A DNA stretch of 64,000 nucleotides from Alkalicoccus daliensis. Lineage in GTDB: Bacteria > Bacillota > Bacilli > Bacillales > Salisediminibacteriaceae. This document shows positions 1-7,579 of the stretch, one piece after another. Where the stretch lies: positions 49,083 to 113,082 of the forward strand of contig NZ_FNIL01000012.1 of the NCBI RefSeq assembly GCF_900103955.1, read 5' to 3'. The notes under the pieces were generated by a model that saw only the letters and a program-made list of their open reading frames with translations, was not told the origin of the DNA and did not search any database. Position numbers and translations under genes: made by a program. The first letter of the stretch is position 1; every line of letters starts with the position of its first letter.

Positions 1-656
1 GTAAAATTGAAGGTAAATATACCGGCGATTATCTTGCGGAAGAAAAAGGCATCGTTCCCTTTTTAAAAGTGGATAAAGGTCTCGCAGATCTTTCCAACGG
101 CGTACAGCTGATGAAGCCGATTTCTGATTTGGAAGATACACTGAAGCGCGCCAACGAAAGAAAAATTTTCGGCACTAAAATGCGTTCCGTGATTAAAGAA
201 GCAGACCGCCAGGGAATTAAATCCGTCGTAGATCAGCAGTTTGAAGTAGCAAAACAAATTATCTCCGCCGGACTTATTCCGATTATCGAACCGGAAGTTG
301 ATATTCACAGTGAAGATAAAGCACAGTCTGAAGAGATTTTAAAAGAAGAAATTATGGAGCATTTAAACAGTTTGCCATCTGACGAAAACGTAATGCTGAA
401 GCTTACTATTCCGAATGAAGCAAATATTTATAAAGAGCTGATTGATCATCCAAGAGTTGTCCGTGTGGTTGCACTTTCCGGCGGATATTCCAGAGAAGAA
501 GCAAATCAGAAGCTGAAGAAAAATGAAGGTTTAATTGCAAGCTTTTCAAGAGCGCTCAGCGCTGACCTGAGTGCGGATCAGAGCGAAGAAGAATTTAATG
601 CAGCGCTGAAAGAAGCGGTCGAAGCAATTTATGATGCAAGTGTGAATAAAAAATAA
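1..656 (+). CDS. fda: Class I fructose-bisphosphate aldolase (3' part)
   Basis: The reading frame is open from base 3 to the TAA at 654-656, so the 5' end lies outside the window. It encodes about 217 residues of a single-chain class I (Schiff-base) fructose-1,6-bisphosphate aldolase of the Staphylococcus Fda type, whose usual length is near 296, so roughly the first 80 residues are missing. Recognisable family stretches are the [18 protein letters not shown] segment, the KMRSVI segment, [12 protein letters not shown] and the [17 protein letters not shown] segment near the C-terminus. The enzyme interconverts fructose-1,6-bisphosphate with dihydroxyacetone phosphate and glyceraldehyde-3-phosphate in the cytoplasm. 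A strong terminator follows directly, so it is the last or only gene of its unit. Assignment is secure; the Schiff-base lysine cannot be placed with certainty. Confidence 0.93.
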   Translation, partial: KIEGKYTGDYLAEEKGIVPFLKVDKGLADLSNGVQLMKPISDLEDTLKRANERKIFGTKMRSVIKEADRQGIKSVVDQQFEVAKQIISAGLIPIIEPEVDIHSEDKAQSEEILKEEIMEHLNSLPSDENVMLKLTIPNEANIYKELIDHPRVVRVVALSGGYSREEANQKLKKNEGLIASFSRALSADLSADQSEEEFNAALKEAVEAIYDASVNKK

Positions 657-664
657 TTCAGTGC

Positions 665-698
665 GGCTGCCCAAAAATTTTGGGCAGCCTTTTTTATT
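665..698 (+). terminator. Rho-independent terminator after fda
   Basis: GGCTGCCC at 665-672 pairs with GGGCAGCC at 682-689 and is followed by a run of six T. It lies 8 bases after the aldolase stop codon. Confidence 0.9.
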
Positions 699-840
699 GT
701 TCTGCCCATATTCCTAGTTGAGGAGAGCAGCAGCAAAAATTCTCTGCTTTTATAATTTTTATTTTCATGCCATATTTTTACATAAAAAAGAAGGACTTTT
801 GTTCTTTATGTAGAATAGTACAAAAGATCATTTTTGCGGC

Positions 841-863
841 ACAGTCTTTAGCATGAGGACTGT
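841..863. repeat. Hairpin upstream of the Y1 transposase-like gene
   Basis: ACAGTC at 841-846 pairs with GACTGT at 858-863 around an 11-base loop, 110 bases upstream of the REP-type transposase start. The stretch 700-972 otherwise shows no gene. Single-strand transposases of the HUH class recognise hairpins, so this could be a left-end site, but there is no second copy to support that. Confidence 0.3.
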
Positions 864-972
864 ATTTAACCACTCCCCGAGCATTCTTCAGATAGAGAGT
901 CATCATTAATCCCATCAGATAAGCTTCAGCAGTCATTTATCATGACTTTTCACTGTAAAGGATGATACAGCA

Positions 973-1629
973 ATGCCCCGATTAAAATCTTCCGTTTTCA
1001 CCTGGCACCTCTATTTACAATCAAAAGACAGCATTCCTATTTTCAAAGATGCAGCAGATCAAGGACAATATCTGGATTTTGTGCTTGAAGCCAAAAAAGT
1101 ATTTCAGTTTGACCTGCACGCCTATGTAATACTTGATCACAAAGTGCATCTTCTTCTGCATTCACGAACCAGGCAGCCGAGCATTATTATGCAGCGCATA
1201 CATACGAATTATGCCGTATATTTTAATGACCGCTATAAGAAAAACCCGGAGCTTCCTTCTCTGCAGTTCAAACTGCGTCCGGTATCTTCTCTGCGCTACT
1301 TCATGGAAATCACCAAATATATTCACTTATGTCCTCTGTTTTATGCAGCTGCCGACGCTCCGGAAAGTTATCCCTGGAGCAGCTATAAACAGTACACGCA
1401 GCAGAACAAAGGACCCGTTGATAATGAGCTGATGCTCCGCTGTTTTCCAAAGGACTCGCAGACATCCTGCAGGCAATTTCACGAACGGGAGCTGGATGCT
1501 GTGCCAAGCCTTGCTGATCTGGAAGAAATACTCCAGGCCTACCTGCGCACCCTGGATTTGTTATACACAAAAAAGCAAGGAACCATGATGATCCGGGAGT
1601 CTGAGGTGGAAATTCAGACCGATACTTGA
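973..1629 (+). CDS. REP-associated Y1 (HUH) transposase-like protein, active site altered
   Basis: The 218-residue protein has the layout of the Y1_Tnp/REP-associated tyrosine transposase family: a basic N-terminus, a beta strand ending in VHLLL, and the later segment TKYIHLCPLFYAA followed by ESYPWSSYKQY, which matches the usual YIHxNPxxAG...PxxWxWSS region. In the family the metal-binding motif is normally NHVHLL; here the aligned residues are HKVHLL, so one of the two HUH histidines appears to be replaced by lysine. The tyrosine before IHL is kept. Such proteins are single-copy genes that nick and move REP-like hairpins. No inverted terminal repeats or target duplication flank it. It may be an inactivated or domesticated copy. 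The ATG at 973 has a GGATGATACAG-type weak ribosome site; the start is less certain than the family. Confidence 0.72.
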   Translation: MPRLKSSVFTWHLYLQSKDSIPIFKDAADQGQYLDFVLEAKKVFQFDLHAYVILDHKVHLLLHSRTRQPSIIMQRIHTNYAVYFNDRYKKNPELPSLQFKLRPVSSLRYFMEITKYIHLCPLFYAAADAPESYPWSSYKQYTQQNKGPVDNELMLRCFPKDSQTSCRQFHERELDAVPSLADLEEILQAYLRTLDLLYTKKQGTMMIRESEVEIQTDT

Positions 1630-1642
1630 GCCTTTCAGCAGC

Positions 1643-1680
1643 GGGAACTGCTCTTTACCACCGGTTTGGTACCAGTTCCC
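1643..1680. repeat. Hairpin just after the Y1 transposase-like gene
   Basis: GGGAACTG at 1643-1650 pairs with CAGTTCCC at 1673-1680; inside the loop ACC and GGT can pair again. No T-run follows, so it is a poor terminator. It starts 14 bases after the transposase stop, which fits either a weak transcript end or a recognition hairpin of the transposase. Confidence 0.45.
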
Positions 1681-1890
1681 CGAAAAACGCAAACTGTTTT
1701 ATTGAAATAATTAAACTGTAATTTTCTCACTTTCTGTATTCTAATCTCAAACTTATTTAAATAGAGAGAACAGTGGGACTATTAACACTTTTTCAAAAGG
1801 TATTCATTTTTTAAAAATTTCCTTTTATACTGACGTTATATTAAAATATTAAACGCTTACTTAATACAGCGTCAGAAATGAGGGTTTCTT

Positions 1891-3411
1891 TTGTCTGAAA
1901 AACGTAGAGGTTTGTTTCAAAAGTTTCTGGATGGGATCGAATACACCGGAAATAAGCTGCCGCATCCAGTAACGATTTTTGCCATCCTTGCGCTGGCGGT
2001 AATCGGGCTTTCTGCAGTAGTTTCCAACTTGGGAGTGAGCGTCGAGCACCCGGGAGAAGAAGGCGAGATCGTTACCGTCACGAACCTGCTGAATGCAGAA
2101 GGGATACAATATCTTTTTTCCAGCATGGTCGATAACTTCATCGGTTTTGCTCCGCTCGGTGTAGTGCTGGCAACTATGCTCGGGATTGGTCTTGCAGAAC
2201 GCACCGGGCTGATCAGTGCCTGCCTTCGCGGGTTTGTGCTTTCTATTCCGAAAGTATTGATTACCGCCGGGCTGGTATTTGCCGGAATCATGGCGAGTGT
2301 TGCTTCTGATGCAGGCTATGTAGTGCTCCCACCGCTTGGGGCTGTTATCTTTGCGGCGCTGGGACGTCATCCGCTCGCAGGTCTCGCAGCAGCGTTCGCC
2401 GGAGTTTCTGCAGGATTCAGTGCGAATTTATTTTTATCCGCTACTGATCCCATGCTCGGGGAACTGACAATTTCTGCGGCGGCGATCATTGATCCTGCAT
2501 ATGCAGAAGGCATGAACATTGCAATGAATTATTACTTCATTATTGCTTCTGTATTTCTCCTTACCTTTGTCGGTGCCTTTGTTACAGAAAAGGTAGTAGA
2601 ACCTCGGCTGGGTGAATATACTGGAGATTACCGCGAAGACCTGAAAGGGTTAAGTGCTGTGGAGAAAAAAGGACTTCTCTGGGCGGGAATTTCTTTCTTC
2701 ACCGGTATCATTCTGTTTGCATTAACCATTGTTCCTGAAAATGGGGTATTGCGGGCAGAGGACGGACAGATTATCCAGTCACCATTTATGGATTCTCTTG
2801 TGCCAATTATTGCAATTCTCTTCTTCATTCCTGGTCTTGCTTATGGTATTGCTACTAAAAATATTAAAAACGATAAAGATGTAGCAAATCAGCTTTCTGA
2901 TACGATGGCTGCCATGGGAATGTTTATTGTGCTTGCGTTTACAGCAGGTCAGTTTGTTGCTTACTTCGCTGAAACAAACATGGGGCTTGTACTCGGTGTT
3001 TACGGTGCAGAAGCACTTGAAGCGATGAATCTGACTGGTATCCCGCTTATATTAGGATTTATTCTTGTCGCTGGATTTATCAACCTGTTTATCGGGAGTG
3101 CCTCCGCCAAATGGGCAATGATGGCACCTGTATTTGTTCCTATTATGATGCAGCTCGGCTACTCCCCGGAGCTCACACAGATGGCTTACCGGATTGCGGA
3201 CTCTACGACAAACATCATTACACCGTTGATGACATATTTTGCGATCATTATCGCTTTTGCTCAGAAATACGATAAGAAAATGGGAATTGGAACATTGATT
3301 TCTGTAATGTTCCCGTACTCGATCTTCTTCACTATTATCTGGTCGATTATGCTGATTGTGTGGATGTTCTTCGGTCTGCCGCTCGGACCAGGCTCCCCGA
3401 TTACCTATTAA
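1891..3411 (+). CDS. AbgT-family transporter (p-aminobenzoyl-glutamate transporter/antimetabolite exporter type)
   Basis: This 506-residue protein is strongly hydrophobic with about a dozen membrane-spanning segments and belongs to the AbgT family (AbgT, MtrF, YdaH). Family landmarks include the N-terminal GIEYTGNKLPHPVTIFAI stretch, the MASVASDAGYVVLPPL segment of the first re-entrant region, and the C-terminal IADSTTNIITPLMTYFAI segment. Family members import p-aminobenzoyl-glutamate or export antifolates using a cation gradient; the substrate here cannot be told from sequence. The start is TTG at 1891, with a TGAGGG ribosome site about 7 bases upstream; no in-frame ATG fits as well. It stands alone, followed by a repeat-rich non-coding stretch. 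In halophiles a sodium-coupled mechanism is likely, but that is inference. Confidence 0.9.
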   Translation: MSEKRRGLFQKFLDGIEYTGNKLPHPVTIFAILALAVIGLSAVVSNLGVSVEHPGEEGEIVTVTNLLNAEGIQYLFSSMVDNFIGFAPLGVVLATMLGIGLAERTGLISACLRGFVLSIPKVLITAGLVFAGIMASVASDAGYVVLPPLGAVIFAALGRHPLAGLAAAFAGVSAGFSANLFLSATDPMLGELTISAAAIIDPAYAEGMNIAMNYYFIIASVFLLTFVGAFVTEKVVEPRLGEYTGDYREDLKGLSAVEKKGLLWAGISFFTGIILFALTIVPENGVLRAEDGQIIQSPFMDSLVPIIAILFFIPGLAYGIATKNIKNDKDVANQLSDTMAAMGMFIVLAFTAGQFVAYFAETNMGLVLGVYGAEALEAMNLTGIPLILGFILVAGFINLFIGSASAKWAMMAPVFVPIMMQLGYSPELTQMAYRIADSTTNIITPLMTYFAIIIAFAQKYDKKMGIGTLISVMFPYSIFFTIIWSIMLIVWMFFGLPLGPGSPITY

Positions 3412-3480
3412 TATATGCGGTAGCACATCTGGTGATTATCCATTTATTTTTAGGTTAAATTGAAAATAAAAGTTCCGCTA

Positions 3481-3590
3481 AAAAGAAGTAATACTGCTGC
3501 TTCACTTTCGGAGAGGCTTACCCAAGGGCTTGTTCTCCTTCGTTACGCAGCAGTATTAATTTTCGTCTTTCATAGTGCAAAAATTATGCA
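3481..3590 (+). repeat. Dispersed repeat family B, copy 1 (short, MITE-like)
   Basis: TAATACTGCTGC at 3489-3500 and GCAGCAGTATTA at 3547-3558 are perfect 12-bp terminal inverted repeats. The internal part (CTTTCGGAGAGGCT and ACCCAAGGGCTTGTTCTC) matches copies at about 17667 and 46430, but this copy lacks roughly 110 internal bases present at 46430-46609. Similarity extends some 20-30 bases beyond both terminal repeats. Confidence 0.75.
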
Positions 3591-3782
3591 TGAGTGTCTC
3601 TGTTAAAGTCTGAGGCTCTTACGTGAAAAAAGTGAATTTATTTTATGGTTATTAATTTCCAGGTGTTCTTAAGCTCAAAAAGCCGTGACTAAAGGCTTGA
3701 ACAGCTAAAAGTTAATTGATTATAGTTAGGAAATTTGTTAAATAAACCTTAGTTTCACTAAGTTTGCGTAAGAGCCAAGTCT

Positions 3783-4007
3783 GATGTTGATATAAGAAAA
3801 GTACGCCTGCGGCTCCTTTTTCTGCGCTTGCCGCGGAGAAATCCTTCAGCTATCCCTTGGAAATAAGCAGGGGTCCGCACAGCCAATCCAAGTAAGACAA
3901 AGATCGACTTTCTTGGATTCAAGATCCCGGCTGGCTTCCCACCTGCCTTACGAGGTCGTCTGCAGTTCGAGACGAACCTTCGATCTTCACGCTTTCTTTT
4001 TTCGCAG
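3783..4007 (+). repeat. Dispersed repeat family A, copy 1 (225 bp)
   Basis: This 225-bp block is nearly identical to 45811-46035 and to a shortened copy at 17847-17969. It contains two hairpins: ATCCAAG with CTTGGAT (around 3889-3921), and a short arm around the CTGCAGTTCGAG core near 3960. The reading frame at 3913-4104 lies inside this repeat, lacks a ribosome site and is not regarded as a gene. Between 4008 and 4134 no other feature is seen. Confidence 0.8.
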
Positions 4008-4134
4008 TCTCGAAATACACCTTACCACTGCGGAACGTCTTTTATTACGAGGAAAATATAATGGTAACTCTTCACTTCATAAAACTACAGTAACACTTTT
4101 CTAAAAGTAATAAAAAAGCAATGCAGCCTTTTAC

Positions 4135-4260
4135 AAAAAAAGAGCGGCGCGCAACTGCCGAGAGGAAATAGGACGATTCGAAGATCCGGCTGCCGAAGGC
4201 AGACTAGCTGAGAAAGTCCCCTCCGGAAAGCGTGCAGTGGAAGCAAAGCGTCTTTCCGCT
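4135..4260 (-). repeat. Dispersed structured repeat family C, copy 1
   Basis: Read on the minus strand this block runs CTTTCCGGAGGGGACT, then a CTGCC/GGCAG hairpin, then GGATCTTCGAATCG, and ends in CGGC...GCCG followed by seven T, like an RNA with its own terminator. Copies lie at 20033-20136 (minus) and 50893-51001 (plus). Confidence 0.7.
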
Positions 4261-4550
4261 TTCCGCCAGCTGGAAAACTCTTTCTTTCGTTCTTAGATTG
4301 GAAACACGAGATTTTTTTGGATATATTGGCTAATCAACAAGCGTGATGCGATAAGCTCGATATGTTCAACCTTCCTGCTTGTCAGCAGGGAGGTTTTTAC
4401 AAAATTTCTTGTAAAGGGTGTTTTCTCCCGGGTATGTTATGTATGATGGAGTTACAAAATCATTACAGCATTGAATCGTGTGATTTGTGACTATGTATTT
4501 ACATCCTTTTCATGGGATTTTCAGCTGACACAGTGAAAGGAGAGAAAGCA

Positions 4551-4697
4551 ATGAAGAAAGCCATTTATTATATCTGCGTGTGTATCTTCACGTTTTTCGC
4601 TTTGTTCTTTTTCTTTATTGAAGAGGCCGAGGCCGATCGCAATCTCCTGGAAACTTTTGTGGAATCCAACTTTTGGACCCACGGAAAAAGTGCGTAA
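4551..4697 (+). CDS. Small predicted membrane or secreted peptide, 48 residues
   Basis: The start chosen is ATG at 4551, which has a good ribosome site (AAAGGAGAG, 9 bases upstream); an upstream in-frame ATG at 4512 has none. The product begins MKKAIYYICVCIF, continues with a strongly hydrophobic stretch to about residue 23, then an acidic EEAEAD segment and a short polar tail ending WTHGKSA. This fits a one-pass membrane peptide or a secreted peptide cut after the EAEA motif. A terminator follows 36 bases later, so it has its own transcription unit between a repeat cluster and the convergent flotillin operon. I do not recognise a family and assign no function. Confidence 0.6.
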   Translation: MKKAIYYICVCIFTFFALFFFFIEEAEADRNLLETFVESNFWTHGKSA

Positions 4698-4732
4698 TTA
4701 CAGCTGTCTAAAATTATTAATTACTAATATCG

Positions 4733-4765
4733 AAAAGGAGCCGCATCCCCGCGGCTCCTTTTCTC
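4733..4765. terminator. Bidirectional terminator between the small peptide gene and flotillin
   Basis: AAAAGGAGCCGC at 4733-4744 pairs with GCGGCTCCTTTT at 4751-4762. A-rich and T-rich flanks let it work on both strands for the two converging genes. Confidence 0.88.
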
Positions 4766-4768
4766 ATA

Positions 4769-6322
4769 TTATTTCATATCATCCAGAGGATAATAGTCTT
4801 CCTCAACTTCAGGCGGTCCAAAGTCAAAATCCTCTTCTTCATCTGCCGGTTTCTTATCTGCAGAACCTGATAAATTCTCCAGCATCTTCTGCACGTCCAG
4901 TCCGGAAGCTGCTTTTAAATTTTCCGGCAGCGTCGCCATGAGGTCTGTGACATAGCTGGACATTTTTCCAGCACCGCCGCCTTTTCCTCCGTTACTGCCG
5001 CCGGTATCCACGACTGTCACTTTATCGATCGCACTTAATGGCGCTGAAATTTCTTTCGCGTAAGCCGGAAGCATTTCAAGGATCATGCTGAGTTTTGCAG
5101 CTTCTCCATAGTGCTCGTAAGCTTCTGCAAGCTTTCTTTTCGCATCTGCTTCCGCTTCCCCTTTTTGACGGATAACTTCTGCTTCCGCTTCCCCGCGCTG
5201 ACGGGTAACACTTGCTTCTGCTTCCCCCCGGTAGCGTTCTGCATCTGCGTTTGCTTTTGCTTCCGCTTCAATCTGGTACTGAGAAGCTTCGGCTGCACGC
5301 ATCTGCTGTACCTTGGATGCTTCGGCACGCTGTTCCTGTTCGTAACGGTCTGCATCTGCTTTTTTACGAACTTCTGCGTCGTACTGCTTTTCCCGGCGGA
5401 CAATCTCGCGCTCTTCCAGTTCAATCTGCCGGTCCCGCTCGATAATGCGGATCTGCATTTCCTCGGAAGTAACCTGCTGCTTCGATTTCGCTGTCTGCAG
5501 CTCATACGCCTGATCCGCTTCTGCTTTCGCCTGATCCTGCTCCCGCTTGTACTGGGCAACCTTTAAATCACGTTCCTTTTCAGAGTTCGCAATTTCCGTA
5601 TCCCGGACAAGCTCCTGCGCTTTCGCTTCCTGCTCCGCACGGGCATTTTCAATCCGTGCTTCTTTTCTTCTCTCTGCTTCTGCAATTGCAGCATTACGCT
5701 TTACTTCTGCAATCCGCGGCTTACCTAGGGAATCCAGGTAACCTTCTGCATCTGTTACTTCCTGAAGCGTAAAGGATTTGATTTCCAGTCCCATTTTATT
5801 AAAATCCCGGGAAGCGACAGACTGCACTTCCTGATTGAACCTCTCCCGGTTATTGTTTATGTCTTCTACACTCATCGAACCGAGAATTGAACGAAGATGA
5901 CCGCGCAGTACATCCTGCACTTCTTCTTCAAATTCTTCGGTCGGTTTTCCTAAGTACTGTTCTGCTGCTGTTGCAATTTCTTCCATTGTGGAGCCGACTT
6001 TAATAATCGCAACACCATCTACGGAAACAGGCACACCCTGCTCTGTATAAGCGCCGCTTGTGCGTACGTCCAGTGAATAGTTCGCAAGGCTGAACTTTGC
6101 ATACTGCTGAAACACAGGTACCACAAAAGTACCGCCGCCGCGGATGATCTTCATTTTTTTGCCATCGGAATCCTCCGAGATGTTCCGGCCTTTTCCTAAA
6201 TAACTACCGGTAACAATCAATGCTTCGTTTGGCCCGGAAGTCTGGTAGCGCGTGAAATAGACACCGAGCAGCACAAGAAATACAGCTGCAATAACGATTG
6301 CTACAATAAATATCATTTCCAT
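4769..6322 (-). CDS. floT: Flotillin-family membrane scaffold protein
   Basis: The 517-residue product is a flotillin (FloT/YuaG type). It has an N-terminal membrane segment (MEMIFIVAIVIAAVFLVLL), an SPFH/PHB domain at about residues 30-200 with TSGPNEALIVTG and an SYLGKG segment, a long Glu/Ala/Lys-rich coiled coil at about 200-410 with repeated EAEA and RGEAEA units, and a flotillin C-terminal region containing EMLPAYAKEISAPLSAIDKV. It organises membrane microdomains and influences fluidity. The ATG at 6322 is preferred over that at 6337, because GGAGG sits inside the longer version at the right distance (8 bases) from 6322. It lies 36 bases downstream of the NfeD-like gene and ends at a strong bidirectional terminator. 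Confidence 0.95.
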   Translation of the reverse strand: MEMIFIVAIVIAAVFLVLLGVYFTRYQTSGPNEALIVTGSYLGKGRNISEDSDGKKMKIIRGGGTFVVPVFQQYAKFSLANYSLDVRTSGAYTEQGVPVSVDGVAIIKVGSTMEEIATAAEQYLGKPTEEFEEEVQDVLRGHLRSILGSMSVEDINNNRERFNQEVQSVASRDFNKMGLEIKSFTLQEVTDAEGYLDSLGKPRIAEVKRNAAIAEAERRKEARIENARAEQEAKAQELVRDTEIANSEKERDLKVAQYKREQDQAKAEADQAYELQTAKSKQQVTSEEMQIRIIERDRQIELEEREIVRREKQYDAEVRKKADADRYEQEQRAEASKVQQMRAAEASQYQIEAEAKANADAERYRGEAEASVTRQRGEAEAEVIRQKGEAEADAKRKLAEAYEHYGEAAKLSMILEMLPAYAKEISAPLSAIDKVTVVDTGGSNGGKGGGAGKMSSYVTDLMATLPENLKAASGLDVQKMLENLSGSADKKPADEEEDFDFGPPEVEEDYYPLDDMK

Positions 6323-6358
6323 TATTAATTCCTCCATTGCTTTGTTTTAAATTGTTTT

Positions 6359-6889
6359 TTACACTTCATACTCTGAAACGAGCAGCACTCCTTCTTCATC
6401 GATATCCACGATCAGTACGAAACGCCCCTCTTTTAACGGTTCTCCATCGAAGCTTTTTGCAGGCTTACTGACTGTTCCGTGCGTCCTGCGGATAATTACT
6501 TCGCCAAATCCATCTGCCGGGATTGAAGTATACACTTCCCCGACCCTTCCCTTTAAATCCTGAATAGATGAAGACATACTTTTTTCCGTGCGTTTCAGCG
6601 GCAGGATAATATAAAAATTTACAAGTACAATAATGACTGCGGAGAGAAGCAGATTCACTATGATTAACAGTCCGCTGGAGACTAGCCCGAGTACTTCTCC
6701 GATGTACCCCAGTCCGCCAAAAAGCGTGATGAAACCAATAATCGTAATTGGATTGACGATTCCATCGCCAGCAATGTCAAATAGCCCTTCTAATAATTCA
6801 CCAACAAATATGTATAAAAATGTTAGAAAGACGCCGCTGACCAGGATGAAAAGGTACATCGCTGTGATCGGCATGCCGAATACTTCCAC
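6359..6889 (-). CDS. yuaF: NfeD-family protein (YuaF type), partner of flotillin
   Basis: The 176-residue protein has about three to four membrane segments in its first 100 residues (ITAMYLFILVSGVFLTFL, ITIIGFITLFGGLGYIG, LLIIVNLLLSAVIIVLV) and a soluble C-terminal OB-like domain starting near DLKGRVGEVYTSIPADG, with the GxVG motif typical of NfeD proteins. Family members act with SPFH proteins in membrane organisation. Translation starts at GTG 6889, whose G is shared with the TAG stop of the upstream gene (TAGTG), and the ribosome site AGGAGGGGG lies inside the upstream coding end. This means tight translational coupling in the operon coiled-coil gene, yuaF, floT. In B. subtilis yuaF-floT-yuaI forms the comparable operon. 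Confidence 0.9.
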   Translation of the reverse strand: MEVFGMPITAMYLFILVSGVFLTFLYIFVGELLEGLFDIAGDGIVNPITIIGFITLFGGLGYIGEVLGLVSSGLLIIVNLLLSAVIIVLVNFYIILPLKRTEKSMSSSIQDLKGRVGEVYTSIPADGFGEVIIRRTHGTVSKPAKSFDGEPLKEGRFVLIVDIDEEGVLLVSEYEV

Positions 6890-7380
6890 TATTTCCCCCT
6901 CCTTTCCTGCTTCAATTTCTCAAGCTCCTGCTCTACCGCGCTCTGCACGCGTTCCGCGGGAAAATTGAGCGTCTTCTGGTTTAAAGGAACCTCCTCTTTT
7001 ACGCGATGTTCTTCATGAAAGTTTCGCCTTTCACTGCTTTTCCTGGAAAAAGTTTCTTCTTTTTCCAGCAGTATGCGCAGTTCTTTCAGCTGCTCCTCTG
7101 TTTTCTCTATTTCTCTCTCTGTCTCCTCTTCCTGCACCTTTAATTTTTCACGTTCCAGCAGGGCCCGCCGTGCAGCTTCTTCCTTTTCTTCCTCTAAGAA
7201 AGCTTTTGCTTTTGTTTTCTGTGCAGTAATTTTTTCCTGGAGTTCCTCTCTGTATTTTTCCAGTCTTTTCTGCGCTGCGAGCCGGCGGTTATATTCGATC
7301 CTTGCGTTAACTTCCGGCTCCTTGTTTTCTTCTTTCTCCCAGTCACGTTTTCTGCGGAATCTTTTCCACCAGGAAATCAT
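6889..7380 (-). CDS. Coiled-coil protein of unknown function, first gene of the flotillin operon
   Basis: The 163-residue product starts MISWWKRFRRKRDWEKEEN and is mostly charged (Glu, Lys, Arg) with heptad-like spacing at about residues 20-112, which predicts a long coiled coil. There is no membrane segment, but the first residues (WW flanked by basic residues) could bind the membrane surface. A less charged tail contains NFPAERVQSAVEQELEKLK. It is translationally coupled to yuaF through a one-base overlap, so it most likely works with the NfeD/flotillin pair. I do not recognise the family; B. subtilis has no equivalent gene in this position. GGGAGG lies just upstream of the ATG. Confidence 0.75.
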   Translation of the reverse strand: MISWWKRFRRKRDWEKEENKEPEVNARIEYNRRLAAQKRLEKYREELQEKITAQKTKAKAFLEEEKEEAARRALLEREKLKVQEEETEREIEKTEEQLKELRILLEKEETFSRKSSERRNFHEEHRVKEEVPLNQKTLNFPAERVQSAVEQELEKLKQERRGK

Positions 7381-7411
7381 GCGTCCTCCCTCCCCTTTTG
7401 TCTTTCTCTCT

Positions 7412-7441
7412 ATTGTACCTCTTTCTTCACGTGCCAGTGAA
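7412..7441 (-). promoter_or_regulatory. Possible sigma-A promoter of the flotillin operon
   Basis: On the minus strand TTCACT (-35, four of six matches) and TACAAT (-10) are 18 bases apart, about 30 bases upstream of the first start codon. No sigma-W type TGAAAC/CGTA pair was seen, although the B. subtilis yuaF operon is known to be sigma-W controlled. Confidence 0.4.
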
Positions 7442-7545
7442 CTTAAAATGCAAAACTATTCCAATAAAGGGGAAAGCTGCACTTCCTGAAGCACATTGGA
7501 AATTGCAGCTGTCACTCTAAAACCGGTATTTCCCAGGAAATACTA

Positions 7546-7577
7546 AAGAAACCTGCCAAAGTATAAGGCAGGCTTCT
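7546..7577 (-). terminator. Terminator after the GH42 gene
   Basis: CCTGCC at 7552-7557 pairs with GGCAGG at 7567-7572, with flanking AAGAA/TTCTT extending the stem. It lies next to the stop codon of the minus-strand GH42 gene. Confidence 0.7.
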
Positions 7578-7579
7578 TC

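Noticed and set aside
1861..2370. 169-residue minus-strand frame inside the AbgT gene
   Set aside because: Antisense shadow of a conserved transporter; composition (many His, Arg, Gln) is typical of antisense frames.
3913..4104. Short reading frame in repeat A
   Set aside because: Lies wholly inside a dispersed repeat, has no ribosome site, and is not kept open in the other copies.
7381..7440. Sigma-W promoter for the flotillin operon
   Set aside because: TGAAAC and CGTA boxes at the required spacing were looked for on the basis of the B. subtilis operon but not found.
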